Shown: positions 44,035 through 54,049 of the stretch, in pieces
How positions within the stretch are numbered: the first letter of the stretch is position 1
How the letters are laid out: the number at the start of each line of letters is the position of its first letter
Origin: G963667855 sp963667855
GTDB taxonomy: Bacteria > Planctomycetota > Phycisphaerae > UBA1845
Assembly: GCA_963667855.2 (NCBI GenBank)
Contig: CAXXKI010000010.1
Location: 186,001 to 250,000, forward strand
Reading direction: 5' to 3'
DNA: 64,000 bases
Position numbers and translations under genes: made by a program
The notes under the pieces: generated by a model
The model's database searches: none
Told to the model about the DNA's origin: nothing
Seen by the model: only the letters and a program-made list of their open reading frames with translations

Positions 44035-45039
44035 ATGGCCAAAGAAGGAATCTTACTCGAATCCGGCACAAATGAGATGGAACTCCTGGAATTCATCGTT
44101 GGGAGCCAGGGATTCGGCGTAAACGTCGCTAAAATACAGGCTATTGAACCCTATGACAGAAAACGGGTGACCAGGATTCCTAACGCGCACCCTTCCGTCG
44201 CCGGAATGCTGCTGTTTAGGGAAAAAACTATTCCCCTCATTGACCTGACAACCGAACTCGACATGGTCGACAAGCAGACTCAGAAGAGTGATTCGCAAGA
44301 GGGAGCGGAACCGCCAACGCGAATCGTGCTGGCTATGGAGTTCAACCGGATGGCCGCTGCATTCCTCGTTGACGGAGTCAACAGAATCCACCGCATCTCC
44401 TGGGAGCAGATAAGTCCCTTAAGTCCCCTGTTCGTCGAACACGCGGCCGACTTCACCGGCTCCGTACAGCTGGAAGGAAGAGACATACTCATCGTCGATG
44501 TGGAAAAAATAGTGGCAGAAGTTCTACCAGCCGAACATGAAGCGGCTAAACCGGGAGACGAAAACTGGAGCCCCTACGAATACGAACGGGCCGGAATTAA
44601 AATCATCCTGGCCGAAGATTCCGGAACCATCCGCAACATGCTTCTCGACGTTCTGAAAAACGGCAACTATACCGATGTGGAGTCATTCGATAACGGAGGA
44701 GACGCTCTTTCCGCCATCAATGAGCGCGTGGCAAAAGCAAAGCAAACCAATACCCCTCTCCCGGAACACTTGAATATCGTCATAAGCGATATCGAAATGC
44801 CCAAGATGGACGGCCTTGCTCTCTGCAAAAGAATAAAACAGGAAATGTGTATAACTGGCCTGCCCATTATTATGTTCTCATCATTAATCAACGAACAGAT
44901 GATAGAGAAATGTAAAAGCGTGGGGGCGGATGCCTATATATCCAAACCCCAGTTCGGCGAGCTTGTAAACCTCCTGGATAAATTGTGCTTTACCGAGGGT
45001 TCCGCAAAATCGGAAACCGAGGCAATAATAACCGTCTGA
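44035..45039 (+). CDS. cheV: Chemotaxis coupling/response protein CheV
   Basis: From ATG 44035 (MAKEGILLESGTNEMELLEF) the protein has 334 residues; the frame is open for 24 codons further upstream but that stretch has no similarity. Residues about 12-160 form a CheW-like coupling domain (GVNVAKIQAIEPY, RIPNAHPSVAGMLLFREKTI). Residues about 185-325 form a receiver domain with the acidic pair AEDSG, the phosphorylatable Asp in NIVISDIEMPKMDG, and a terminal Lys in YISKPQ. CheV links chemoreceptors to CheA and adapts signalling. No receptor or cheA gene is nearby. Confidence 0.9.
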   Translation: MAKEGILLESGTNEMELLEFIVGSQGFGVNVAKIQAIEPYDRKRVTRIPNAHPSVAGMLLFREKTIPLIDLTTELDMVDKQTQKSDSQEGAEPPTRIVLAMEFNRMAAAFLVDGVNRIHRISWEQISPLSPLFVEHAADFTGSVQLEGRDILIVDVEKIVAEVLPAEHEAAKPGDENWSPYEYERAGIKIILAEDSGTIRNMLLDVLKNGNYTDVESFDNGGDALSAINERVAKAKQTNTPLPEHLNIVISDIEMPKMDGLALCKRIKQEMCITGLPIIMFSSLINEQMIEKCKSVGADAYISKPQFGELVNLLDKLCFTEGSAKSETEAIITV

Positions 45040-45072
45040 ATTACAGAAAACATATACTGCTGAACCCACAAA

Positions 45073-45129
45073 CAGGCCTCACCGCTTCGATCCGGCTCTT
45101 ACGCCATTCAATCGAATCAGTGAGGCCTG
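45073..45129. terminator. Bidirectional hairpin between cheV and the trypsin-like protease gene
   Basis: CAGGCCTCAC (45073-45082) pairs with GTGAGGCCTG (45120-45129), and TTCGAT pairs with ATCGAA just inside. The two genes converge here, so the structure can serve both. U-tracts are weak on both sides. Confidence 0.6.
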
Positions 45130-45151
45130 CTTTCTATATACTCCTTCTCTA

Positions 45152-48100
45152 TTATTCAGAATCCATCAAAGACAGGAACCAGGCAAAATCGATCAAATCA
45201 ATATCCCCGTCCACGTCCGACCGGAATACAACACATCCGGGACCAGGCAATTCACCACCTTGGCCGGTGTAACAAACCTGGAAGCCTGCATAGTCAACAA
45301 GGTTCACCAGTCCATCGCCATCATAATCGCAGTTGCCAGGCTGGAACGAATCGATATGCAGACTCAGCAATCTCTGATCCTCACGCCCCATACTGTCCAC
45401 GATCTTGAACACCGGTTCAAAATCGCCTGCTTCCGTGGGAATCCCGCTTAAGATACCCGAATCGAAGTTCATACCCTCCGGCATACTCAGTGGAATCCTG
45501 AATCTCAAAGAATCCGCGCCGGTAAGCGATCCCATACCGGAAACGCTCGCTATGGTATAATGCACGCCATCACCACCGGAAATACCTATCGTCGGAGTAA
45601 CATCCGCGTTGGTTAATCCATAATCAAAACGTATCGAACCATCATCAGCAAGTACTACTGCAAAATCTACTTCGGCGTTACCGATAGCCACCGCACTTGC
45701 TTTCCAGCGAATCGTCACCTGTCCGGAAACCGACTCATCGATAAAAACATCCTCACCGGGTTCAGTGGTTCGCAGATCATCCCACATGGGAGCAATCATC
45801 ACATTATCAATCAAACCCGCCTCGCTGTTATTCGTGTAGCTTCCCGTAAACGCACCCATATTTATAAAACCATTGGGACGGACTCGCACACTGGTATAGC
45901 TCTGCCCATAAAAAGGAAACGCAAACGGAAGATTATAAAGCCAGAAACCTTCGTCTTTATGCCATGATTTAGCAACTCCGGATTCCGTAAACATACTGCT
46001 TCCAAGATCGCTTTCAATATAATCGAGATCTGTCACTAGCGACCATACGGTTTCCGGCTGTCCACCGGAAAAATCCAATTGCACTGGACCATAAACATCG
46101 CCGACTCTCCCGGACGGAATAGTCGTCGTGACGATCTGCGGAGAATTGGCAATAACCGTCAAGGTTACTGTAGATGAACTCGAGTTGAAAATACCGTCAT
46201 CGGCCCTATACGCAAAGCTGTCGTCCCCGGCATAATCCGTTTCCGGTTCGTATGTCACTCTTTTGCCATTATTAACCAGCGCATAAGGAGTCGTGTCAAT
46301 AACGCCGGCTTCCACATCATACAGAGTTCCGTGATCCGGCAAGGTGATTATAACGTAATCGAGTACGTCGCCATCTGGATCAGTTCCCACCAGATTAAAT
46401 GTCTCGGGAGTATTTATATCCCCATCCAGACTTATATTCTGGGTTACCGGAGGATTAGCCACCACGGATATCGTCACTAAGGCTATTTCCGAATCGCCGG
46501 CATTTGGAGGTGTTCCACCATCGTTGACCTTGAAATGCAGATAATCCAGTCCGTAATAATTTGTATCCGGAACGTAATCCACTAGGTTGCCACCGGCCAG
46601 AAGCGTGTACGGCACAGACTGGATTTCCCCACCATTGGGATCCGACAATACGCCGTGAGCCGGCAAGTTCACCACAATGTAATCGATTGCCGCCGGCGGA
46701 TCAGGAAGACCATCATCATGCCCCTGTAACTGGACAGTCACCGCGATGTTAGCCTTGGTCGACGCAGCCCCGTCGAAAGCTTCCGGTACCTGCGGACCGC
46801 AATCGCTCATCTCCGAAAGATCCGTTTCAAAAAAGTCCGGACTCAAACCGGCCCCGCTGGAAAGCCCTGCCAACCCGTCAGCGACGTCAACCGCCAGGTA
46901 ACTTATCGTGATTTTTCCATCAAAAAACATCTCGATCTGGAACGTATTGGGATTTGTCTCGTTATGCTCCGGTACGCCATCCCAGGTAACAACTACTCGA
47001 TCAGCAAACTGTTCCCACCGAACCGTTCCTCCATCCTCCGGATCGAGGTCATCATAAATACCCGAAATACGCGGCAGTTCGAAATGCTCTGACAGCGTTT
47101 CGCTGAAATCGCCAGAACCCTCAGTGAAGGTGATATAACCGTTACTGGCCGGATACAAGGTGTTGTACGCCACTCCATACAAGGAAACAGTCGCCCCACC
47201 GGTCAACGTCACAGCCTGATAAGAGTCATCGGTTAATACCAATGCTGTTCCCGTACTCGAATCAGTAGGCAATTCCGTTATAGGTTTAACCGTGCACCCG
47301 CGATAGAAATCGGTGGATGAATTCGGAGTAAACACCAACTGGATGTTGTCCAGATCATTGGCCGAACCGTCAAACATTTGAGTATAGAAATCGGGTATTT
47401 CAGGAGTTGTAAACGAATAGCACAACCCGTTGTTATTGTCCTCAGTCGTATTGCCCGCCTCATCCTCTGCGACTACTGCGTAATAATACTGCGTATTGTC
47501 GTCAAGACCGCTCAGTGATACGCTCGAATTAGTGGAATATCCACTCCCGGAAGTCGTCTCGATTAAAGCCCCGCACGCCCCGCCATAATGAACAATTCCC
47601 CTGACCGGTTCGTTCGCAGTAATCCCAACTGTAGCACTTCGAGGTTGAACATCCTGGGTCGTCACACTCGAAACCGTCGGCACCTGGCAATCCACGTCGG
47701 CACCGGCTACGACCGATACGTTAACTCCACCCTGTCCGTCGTTAACATCGATATATTCAACGGAAATTGTTGCTCCATCGGCAATCTGCAGCATTCCATC
47801 CGCCGTATACACGGTACCAGTAGTGGTGGATATACCTCCTTCAAAAATCGCCGCGTCAACATCCACTTCGGTCAGAGTTACAACCTCGCTATCGCCCGTG
47901 GACGTTGTTACTGTCACATTCTGCGTGCCGTTCCCTTCTAAATCCCCATCCTTCAAAGTTATTATCACTGACGAATCGCAATTATACGCCGCCCGGTCAA
48001 ACTCAATCGCACCGGCTGGTCCCGGCGAAAGATAATCCGCGATCTCATCATAAATGAGATGTATAGGAACTCCCCTGTTAGGACAATTGGCACAATGATG

Positions 48101-49168
48101 TAAAGCGATTACCTTGTTACTGGAAATAGCCAGTACTGGAGAACCTGAAGAGCCGCCCTCGGTATCCGCATAATAGCCGACATCATAATACCCGCTTCCC
48201 GAGCACGGATCGGCCGTAATAGAATAAACCTGGCTTACGCCGCCCGTATCGCTCGAATGACTGCTGTAAATCGAAAGTTCCTTGGCCCGCCCGTCAGGAT
48301 GTTGCGGGATATAAATCTGCTCGCCCACTACCGCTACGCGATCGTCCAGTTCCAGGTAACCGTATTGAGATGAAGGATTCCCACTAGTTATCTGCAACAG
48401 GCAGTAATCGAGGTTCGCATCATCCTGAACAAACGTGGCTCCGGAAAAAATAGTACCGGGAAAACAGTCTGGACAGTTATTATCCGAACAGTTAGGCGCT
48501 TCGGCCATGAATTCGTAATCAGTATTCAACGCCTCTGACGCCGATGAAACACAGTGTTCATTGGTAATCAGGTGATTGTCCGAAGAAACCAGCCAACCCG
48601 TGCAAAACGCGCTACCGCCACTCAGCAACCTAGCAACCGCCCGCGCCCGATCATATTGATCCGGGTGAGAACTCTCGTAGCAGACCGCGTTCTCCTTGTC
48701 GTCCGCCCCGCAGATGGCCTTGTCACCACCTATCTCAAGAAAACCGGCTACATACTCATCAATGATAAAACCATTGCCGCCCTCGGGATTCGTCTGAACC
48801 AGTTCCAGAAAAACCGTATCCCCCTTGATATGTTGAGCCCAGAAGGTACCGGCATTCATCTTGCCTTTACCCTCCATAACGTAAAACTGCTCACCGCTGG
48901 GATCGGTGACTATCAGGTAATCCCCTGATGCCAGGTCGAAATCCACAAAGTGAATCGCGATGTACGTCGCATCCGGATGATGCAGCTCATACGTCCAGCT
49001 CGTCCCCGATTCCTCCTGGGTTACTCCCTTGTACCCCTGTGGCGTGTCCAGTTTGACCGGTATGTGATCTCCCGCCTTTACCTTGGCGAAAACCTGAACC
49101 GGCCCCGCAACAAATGCAATTAACCCGGCCAGTACGAGCAACGCTCCTGAAACTCGAAAGGTCTTCAT
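45152..49168 (-). CDS. Giant secreted trypsin-like protease with beta-rich scaffold and dockerin-like end
   Basis: From ATG 49168 (GGAGG upstream) the product has 1338 residues. A signal peptide of about 28 residues ends QVFA. A small beta domain precedes an S1-type domain (about residues 175-380) with the catalytic His in LITNEHC (H205), Asp in DDANLDYC (D254) and Ser in EGGSSGSP (about S341), plus several disulfide-ready Cys. From about residue 387 the chain matches the two neighbouring proteases: a beta domain (DGDLEGNGTQ), a fibronectin-like domain (TYYYAVVAEDEAGN-type end), a NIDO-like domain with LYDDLDPEDGG-type core, two cadherin-like repeats (DGLPDPPAAIDYIVV start), a second NIDO-like domain (RVRPNGFINMG), a putative Ig domain (GILSGIPTEAGDFEPVFK) and a dockerin-like end (GNCDYDGDGLVNLVDYAGF). 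Likely an extracellular endopeptidase. Confidence 0.85.
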   Translation of the reverse strand: MKTFRVSGALLVLAGLIAFVAGPVQVFAKVKAGDHIPVKLDTPQGYKGVTQEESGTSWTYELHHPDATYIAIHFVDFDLASGDYLIVTDPSGEQFYVMEGKGKMNAGTFWAQHIKGDTVFLELVQTNPEGGNGFIIDEYVAGFLEIGGDKAICGADDKENAVCYESSHPDQYDRARAVARLLSGGSAFCTGWLVSSDNHLITNEHCVSSASEALNTDYEFMAEAPNCSDNNCPDCFPGTIFSGATFVQDDANLDYCLLQITSGNPSSQYGYLELDDRVAVVGEQIYIPQHPDGRAKELSIYSSHSSDTGGVSQVYSITADPCSGSGYYDVGYYADTEGGSSGSPVLAISSNKVIALHHCANCPNRGVPIHLIYDEIADYLSPGPAGAIEFDRAAYNCDSSVIITLKDGDLEGNGTQNVTVTTSTGDSEVVTLTEVDVDAAIFEGGISTTTGTVYTADGMLQIADGATISVEYIDVNDGQGGVNVSVVAGADVDCQVPTVSSVTTQDVQPRSATVGITANEPVRGIVHYGGACGALIETTSGSGYSTNSSVSLSGLDDNTQYYYAVVAEDEAGNTTEDNNNGLCYSFTTPEIPDFYTQMFDGSANDLDNIQLVFTPNSSTDFYRGCTVKPITELPTDSSTGTALVLTDDSYQAVTLTGGATVSLYGVAYNTLYPASNGYITFTEGSGDFSETLSEHFELPRISGIYDDLDPEDGGTVRWEQFADRVVVTWDGVPEHNETNPNTFQIEMFFDGKITISYLAVDVADGLAGLSSGAGLSPDFFETDLSEMSDCGPQVPEAFDGAASTKANIAVTVQLQGHDDGLPDPPAAIDYIVVNLPAHGVLSDPNGGEIQSVPYTLLAGGNLVDYVPDTNYYGLDYLHFKVNDGGTPPNAGDSEIALVTISVVANPPVTQNISLDGDINTPETFNLVGTDPDGDVLDYVIITLPDHGTLYDVEAGVIDTTPYALVNNGKRVTYEPETDYAGDDSFAYRADDGIFNSSSSTVTLTVIANSPQIVTTTIPSGRVGDVYGPVQLDFSGGQPETVWSLVTDLDYIESDLGSSMFTESGVAKSWHKDEGFWLYNLPFAFPFYGQSYTSVRVRPNGFINMGAFTGSYTNNSEAGLIDNVMIAPMWDDLRTTEPGEDVFIDESVSGQVTIRWKASAVAIGNAEVDFAVVLADDGSIRFDYGLTNADVTPTIGISGGDGVHYTIASVSGMGSLTGADSLRFRIPLSMPEGMNFDSGILSGIPTEAGDFEPVFKIVDSMGREDQRLLSLHIDSFQPGNCDYDGDGLVNLVDYAGFQVCYTGQGGELPGPGCVVFRSDVDGDIDLIDFAWFLSLMDSE

Positions 49169-49202
49169 ACGCTGTATCCTCCATCCAACGTTATGACGAG
49201 AC

Positions 49203-49289
49203 AAAAAAATACCGGTGGGTAGTAAACCCACCGGTAACTTTATATATCCGGCTTGCCACCTTGATCAGTTACACAATCAAGGTGGCAAG
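49203..49289 (-). terminator. Tandem hairpin terminator after the first C25 protease gene
   Basis: Two strong stems follow the stop at 49297 on the minus strand: CTTGCCACCTTGAT/ATCAAGGTGGCAAG (14 bp, 49252-49289), then ACCGGTGGGT/ACCCACCGGT (10 bp, 49211-49235) followed by seven T. The second is a textbook intrinsic terminator just before the next gene's ribosome site. Confidence 0.9.
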
Positions 49290-49296
49290 CACAAAT

Positions 49297-52200
49297 TCAG
49301 CGATCAATCGCGGCTATGAAACCCGCGAAATCTACCTCATCGATATCTCCGTCAGCATCCTGATAGAACACTTCACAGCCTGCCGCGGCCGGTCCTAGAC
49401 CATCACCGGTGAAACAAACCTGGAATCCTGCGTAGTCGGCCAAATCCACGTCTCCGTCACCGTCGAAGTCACAATCCCCGGCCACAAATTCCGAAACGTG
49501 AAGATTCAACAGCTTCTGGTCAACTCGGCCGAGACTGTCCACCACTTTGAACACCGGCTCGAAATCGCCTGCCTCTGTTGGAATACCACTAAGAACACCA
49601 GCCGAATTGAAACTCAACCCGTCCGGCATACTTATCGGAATCCTGAAAGTCAGGGAATTCGCATTGCTCAGCGACGTTAAGCCGTTAATGCTCGCCAGTG
49701 TATAATTAACTCCGTCACCTGCGGAAACACCTATTGTCGGCGTAATACCCGCATTAGTGGCTCCATAATCAAAGCGAATCGAACCGTCATCTGAAAGCAC
49801 AACCGCGAAATCAACCGCCGCGTTACCGGACGCCATTGCGCTGCCCTTCCAGCGAATGGTCACTTCACCGGCTACGGATTCGTCAATGAACACATCCTCG
49901 CCGGTCTCCGTAGTTCGCAGGTCATCCCACAATGGAGCAATCATTGTATTACCAATCAAGCCCGCATCGCTGTTGACTGACGTACTGCCGGAGAATGTTC
50001 CCATATTAATAAAACCATTAGGTCTTACACGAATACTCGTATACGTTTCACCGTAGAACGGGAAACTAAACGGTAAATCGTAAAGCCAGAATCCTTCGTC
50101 CTGATTCCAGTTCATCGCCCCGGCAGTTTCCGAGAACATGCATGAACCCATATTCTCTTCAACATAATCCAGATCCGTTATCAACGACCAGGTCAACTCG
50201 GGTTGACCACCGGAAACCGCCAACTGTAGCGGACCGTACGCACTATTCAGGTTTCCGTCCGGCAAGGATGCCGTAACGATCTGCGGCGCTTCCGCAATCA
50301 CCGTTAACGATACCGTTGACAGGTTTGAACTGAAAATCGAGTCGTTCGCCCGGTACACGAAACTATCGGATCCGGCATAATCGGTATCCGGCATATAAAC
50401 AACCGTTTGCCCGTTATTCAACAGCGTATACGGAGCAGCCGAAATAACCCCACCATTCGGATCGGATAACTCACCATTAGCCGGCAATGTCATGATCACG
50501 AAATCCAGCGTATCGCCATCTGTATCCTGTCCAACAAGATTAACGTTAACCGAAGTATTGATATCCAGATTCAGATTCACATTCTGCGTAACCGGAGGAT
50601 TGGCTATTACCGAAATAACAATTGTCGCTATTTCTGAATCGCCACCAGATGGTGCACTTCCACCGTCATTAGTCTTGAAATGGATACTGTCCGAACCGTA
50701 GTAATTCGTATCCGCAACGTATTCCACTTCGTTACCACCAAGCAGAAGCGCATACGGTACTGAAGCTATTGCTCCGCCATTGGGATCGTTCAGCTCGCCG
50801 TGAGCAGGTAATGACGTAACGATAAAATCGATTGCAGCCGGCGGATCCGGCAAACCATCATCCCGACCTTGCAATGCTATTATCAACGATTCGTTCGCCA
50901 TGGTGGACGCGTTTCCATCAAACGCCATCGGCGGTTGCGGACCGCAGTCAATCATGGCTGAGAGATCCGATTCCTCGAATTCGGGATCTGTACCCTCACC
51001 ACGCGACAAACCGACCAATCCATCCGTAGCGTCTATCGCCAGGTAACTTATCGTAATCATGCCGTCGAAATACATCTCGATCTGGAAAGTATTGGGATTA
51101 GACTCATTGTGTTCCGGAACACCGTCCCAGGTTACAACCACTCGATCAGCGAATTGTTGCCATCTTACGACGCCTCCGTCTTCAGGATCAAGATCGTCAT
51201 ACAAAGCGGAGATCTTCGGAACACCACTGAAGTGCTCGGCAATCGTCTCACTGTAATCGGTCTCTCCGTGTATAAACGTTATGTAACCGTTGCTTACGGG
51301 ATAGAACCGATCATAACTCTGGCCATACAGATCAACTTCCTGGCCGCCACTTAGAACAACCGTTCCATACGAATCGTCCGTAAGCGATAAAGCCGTTCCT
51401 GTACTCGGATCGGTTGGCAATTCCGTTATATCCTCCACGCAACCATCGTAGAAATCGTAGGTTCCGTTCGGGGTAAACGTCAGTCTCTTGTTATCCAGGT
51501 CAAAGTCTGTATTAAACAGCTCGGTGAAGAAATCGGGTATAGCGGATGTGGTGAAGCTATAACAGAGTCCCCCGTTATCGGCGGATGCACTGTTACCGGC
51601 CTCATCTTCCGCTGCCACCGTGTAATAGTACGTTGTTTCCGGCACCAAACCGGTTATCAGCAGTGACGGACCGGAAACATATCCGCCTCCGCTCACCGTC
51701 TCCGTAAGCGAAGCACAGGAATTCCCCCAATAAACAGTCCCCTTGACCGGCTCGTCCGCACTGAACACGACCGCGGCCGAACGAGGTCCCACATCCTGAG
51801 CTCGGACATTACTGATCACCGGCTGCTGGCAATCAACTACCGCCGACACGGTCACAACTACATTCGTGTTGCCTTGGCCATTGTCCGCATCGATGTAGGT
51901 AACCAGCACCGTATCACCGTGGATAACCTGAACAGCACCCGTACCACCGGTTTCGCTCAAAACCACTGTACCGTTAAAAACCGCCGTTGCCGGTCCCGTC
52001 TCCGTCAGAGTAACATCCTCGCCCGCGGGATCGGTTCCCGATTCCACATGCACGGTCACAGTTTCCACCAGTGAATCATTGCCGTTGAGATCGCAATCGT
52101 TAACCTCAATGGTCGCCGTACTACCACAGCCGTACTTGGGTTTATCCAAAGAAACGTTTCCGAGGCTTGAACAGGTCATGAGAACCTTCAACGATGGATC

Positions 52201-53922
52201 GCCGAACAGGTGCCAGGTATTGAACATATCGACGCCATCAGAACCGTATTCATCCATCATCTGACAGGAGCCGCCAAAACAGATCGCCCCCAGCGAAGCG
52301 TAAGCCTCCGCGACCAGCAAATCGTTGCACTCGTCCTGGCCGCACATTGGCGACGCCCATGATTGGTTTACGGAGGAAGCGTAAATACCAATCGCTCCCG
52401 TTGGCTCAGAACCATGAGTCGCCCGCATCCAGGCTTCCGCAAAACAGGTGTAGCCGTCGAACTCACCGTTTACGCACGCAACGTCGATGATAAACGGCAG
52501 CTGATTATCGTTGGTCAGAGCATTGATATTGGACACGCTGAAACCAGTAGTACCCCAATAGGTAGTATCGCCGTGCCCCACATAGTTGATAAGTCCGCGA
52601 CCGGCGTTTACCGCCGCGGCAACTTCACTCGCCGTGGCACCCGGATCGTGGATCTGGTTCACCGTCGTATAGCCGTAACCGAGAAGATCGGTACGGATAT
52701 TGTTCATATGCTGTATATCGCTTTCGCCGTCATCTCCCTGCCCGGAGGTGCCCTCGTCAGACGCTATACCCACGGCCCGTTTGAACCAGTCCTGCGTCAT
52801 GTACGCATTCTGCTCGTACTCCACCGTACGCTGAACTTGCGTGTCCACCTGAGCTGCCGTCTCCGCTGAAAAACGCCCTACCAGAATATCCGGATAGTTG
52901 TCGCTGCCGGCCAGCTTGGAATAGGACGGATCAGACGCCCCGGTGGAATAATCCACAGTCACAGTAGGAGTTGCCACCTGCGTATGGTCACCGACTAAAA
53001 GGACAAATGCCAGGTTACTGGAATCATAAACACTCTGAATATAATTCTTGATCGACGTTGAATTATTGCCAATTGTGGAAACACCCACCAGCGTGGTATT
53101 AATCCCCCCATTGTTCTTATGATTCACCAGTGGTTGAACATTGGACAACCAGGCATCATGGGCAATAATCAACATATCACCCTGCTCGTCCAGCGGAGTG
53201 TATCTCAATCCGCCGCTTTGATAGTTGAGAAAATGCTTCTTATAGATCTGGTGGAATGCCAGGCTTTTTTCCACACTCCTGGTTCCACGGTTGAGAACAT
53301 TGACCGTATCCAGACCGTCACTTTCGATCTCGATTACCGCCTTGGTACACACCTTCAGAACCTGCGTAACCGGGTTGTATTGGAACGGATTGAATTTAAC
53401 CACAGTTCCGCGAACATCGCGCATGATATACGGATCACTCAAGGTCGCCGGTTCAGCCGGATACCACTCGTCAACGCCGTAAACGCTGCCGAAAGTATAC
53501 GGAACATCCGCCGGATTAATTGTACGCGGCAACGCACCCTTCGACGGGATAACCTGCACATCATGCAGTTCATCAAAAGCCGCCTCGGTAACTTTCAGCA
53601 CCATCCTTGCCTTGTCGGGAATAGCTATACTGCGGCACACATGTGGAACTGCCGGCTTTCCAACAGCTTCAATCTCCGCCTCTCCGGCCAGCTGCGGACG
53701 TACATAATCCTGCCCGTCTATCTTGACCGGAACCAGTTCATAACCGGTTAACTCGTACTCAAGTACGATTCGGTCGCCCGAATCCTCAAGAACGTTAATC
53801 TGAACAGAATCACCCGCACCTTGTACAGTTGAAACCCCAAGTAGCAGAAATAAAACGAATCCGACAACGCCGGACCTGCCGGCAAATTCCCTGGATATAA
53901 AATTCGAACTCTTGATTGCCAC
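49297..53922 (-). CDS. Giant secreted gingipain-like (C25) cysteine protease, paralog 1
   Basis: I choose GTG 53922 because AGGAGG lies eight bases upstream and a signal peptide follows (VVGFVLFLLLGVSTVQG); the frame upstream is unlikely coding. The 1541-residue product has a propeptide-like beta region, then a caspase-like C25 domain (about residues 245-580) with the catalytic His in NYVGHGD (H450) and Cys in VACVNGEF (C483), ending with HLFGDPSLKV typical of the family. From about residue 590 it carries the same scaffold as its neighbours: beta, fibronectin-like, NIDO-like, two cadherin-like, second NIDO-like and putative Ig domains, then a dockerin-like end with GDCDFDGDGDVDLADYAGF and DADGDIDEVDFAGF. 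Likely secreted and active after propeptide removal. Confidence 0.87.
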   Translation of the reverse strand: MAIKSSNFISREFAGRSGVVGFVLFLLLGVSTVQGAGDSVQINVLEDSGDRIVLEYELTGYELVPVKIDGQDYVRPQLAGEAEIEAVGKPAVPHVCRSIAIPDKARMVLKVTEAAFDELHDVQVIPSKGALPRTINPADVPYTFGSVYGVDEWYPAEPATLSDPYIMRDVRGTVVKFNPFQYNPVTQVLKVCTKAVIEIESDGLDTVNVLNRGTRSVEKSLAFHQIYKKHFLNYQSGGLRYTPLDEQGDMLIIAHDAWLSNVQPLVNHKNNGGINTTLVGVSTIGNNSTSIKNYIQSVYDSSNLAFVLLVGDHTQVATPTVTVDYSTGASDPSYSKLAGSDNYPDILVGRFSAETAAQVDTQVQRTVEYEQNAYMTQDWFKRAVGIASDEGTSGQGDDGESDIQHMNNIRTDLLGYGYTTVNQIHDPGATASEVAAAVNAGRGLINYVGHGDTTYWGTTGFSVSNINALTNDNQLPFIIDVACVNGEFDGYTCFAEAWMRATHGSEPTGAIGIYASSVNQSWASPMCGQDECNDLLVAEAYASLGAICFGGSCQMMDEYGSDGVDMFNTWHLFGDPSLKVLMTCSSLGNVSLDKPKYGCGSTATIEVNDCDLNGNDSLVETVTVHVESGTDPAGEDVTLTETGPATAVFNGTVVLSETGGTGAVQVIHGDTVLVTYIDADNGQGNTNVVVTVSAVVDCQQPVISNVRAQDVGPRSAAVVFSADEPVKGTVYWGNSCASLTETVSGGGYVSGPSLLITGLVPETTYYYTVAAEDEAGNSASADNGGLCYSFTTSAIPDFFTELFNTDFDLDNKRLTFTPNGTYDFYDGCVEDITELPTDPSTGTALSLTDDSYGTVVLSGGQEVDLYGQSYDRFYPVSNGYITFIHGETDYSETIAEHFSGVPKISALYDDLDPEDGGVVRWQQFADRVVVTWDGVPEHNESNPNTFQIEMYFDGMITISYLAIDATDGLVGLSRGEGTDPEFEESDLSAMIDCGPQPPMAFDGNASTMANESLIIALQGRDDGLPDPPAAIDFIVTSLPAHGELNDPNGGAIASVPYALLLGGNEVEYVADTNYYGSDSIHFKTNDGGSAPSGGDSEIATIVISVIANPPVTQNVNLNLDINTSVNVNLVGQDTDGDTLDFVIMTLPANGELSDPNGGVISAAPYTLLNNGQTVVYMPDTDYAGSDSFVYRANDSIFSSNLSTVSLTVIAEAPQIVTASLPDGNLNSAYGPLQLAVSGGQPELTWSLITDLDYVEENMGSCMFSETAGAMNWNQDEGFWLYDLPFSFPFYGETYTSIRVRPNGFINMGTFSGSTSVNSDAGLIGNTMIAPLWDDLRTTETGEDVFIDESVAGEVTIRWKGSAMASGNAAVDFAVVLSDDGSIRFDYGATNAGITPTIGVSAGDGVNYTLASINGLTSLSNANSLTFRIPISMPDGLSFNSAGVLSGIPTEAGDFEPVFKVVDSLGRVDQKLLNLHVSEFVAGDCDFDGDGDVDLADYAGFQVCFTGDGLGPAAAGCEVFYQDADGDIDEVDFAGFIAAIDR

Positions 53923-53965
53923 AGTTTTTTCCTCCTGTCGGCTGCTCCTCTGATTGCGATATTCC

Positions 53966-54002
53966 CAAAAAGAGCAAGGGAGGCCCCCGAAGGGAGCCTC
54001 CC
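53966..54002 (-). terminator. Terminator after the second C25 protease gene
   Basis: GGGAGGC (53978-53984) and GCCTCCC (53996-54002) pair around an 11-base loop; on the minus strand TTGCTCTTTTT follows. It lies between two protease genes, so each is probably its own transcript. Confidence 0.8.
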
Positions 54003-54049
54003 CTGTTATTAATCTACACCTACATCGCAAATGTTACCCGTTAAAACTA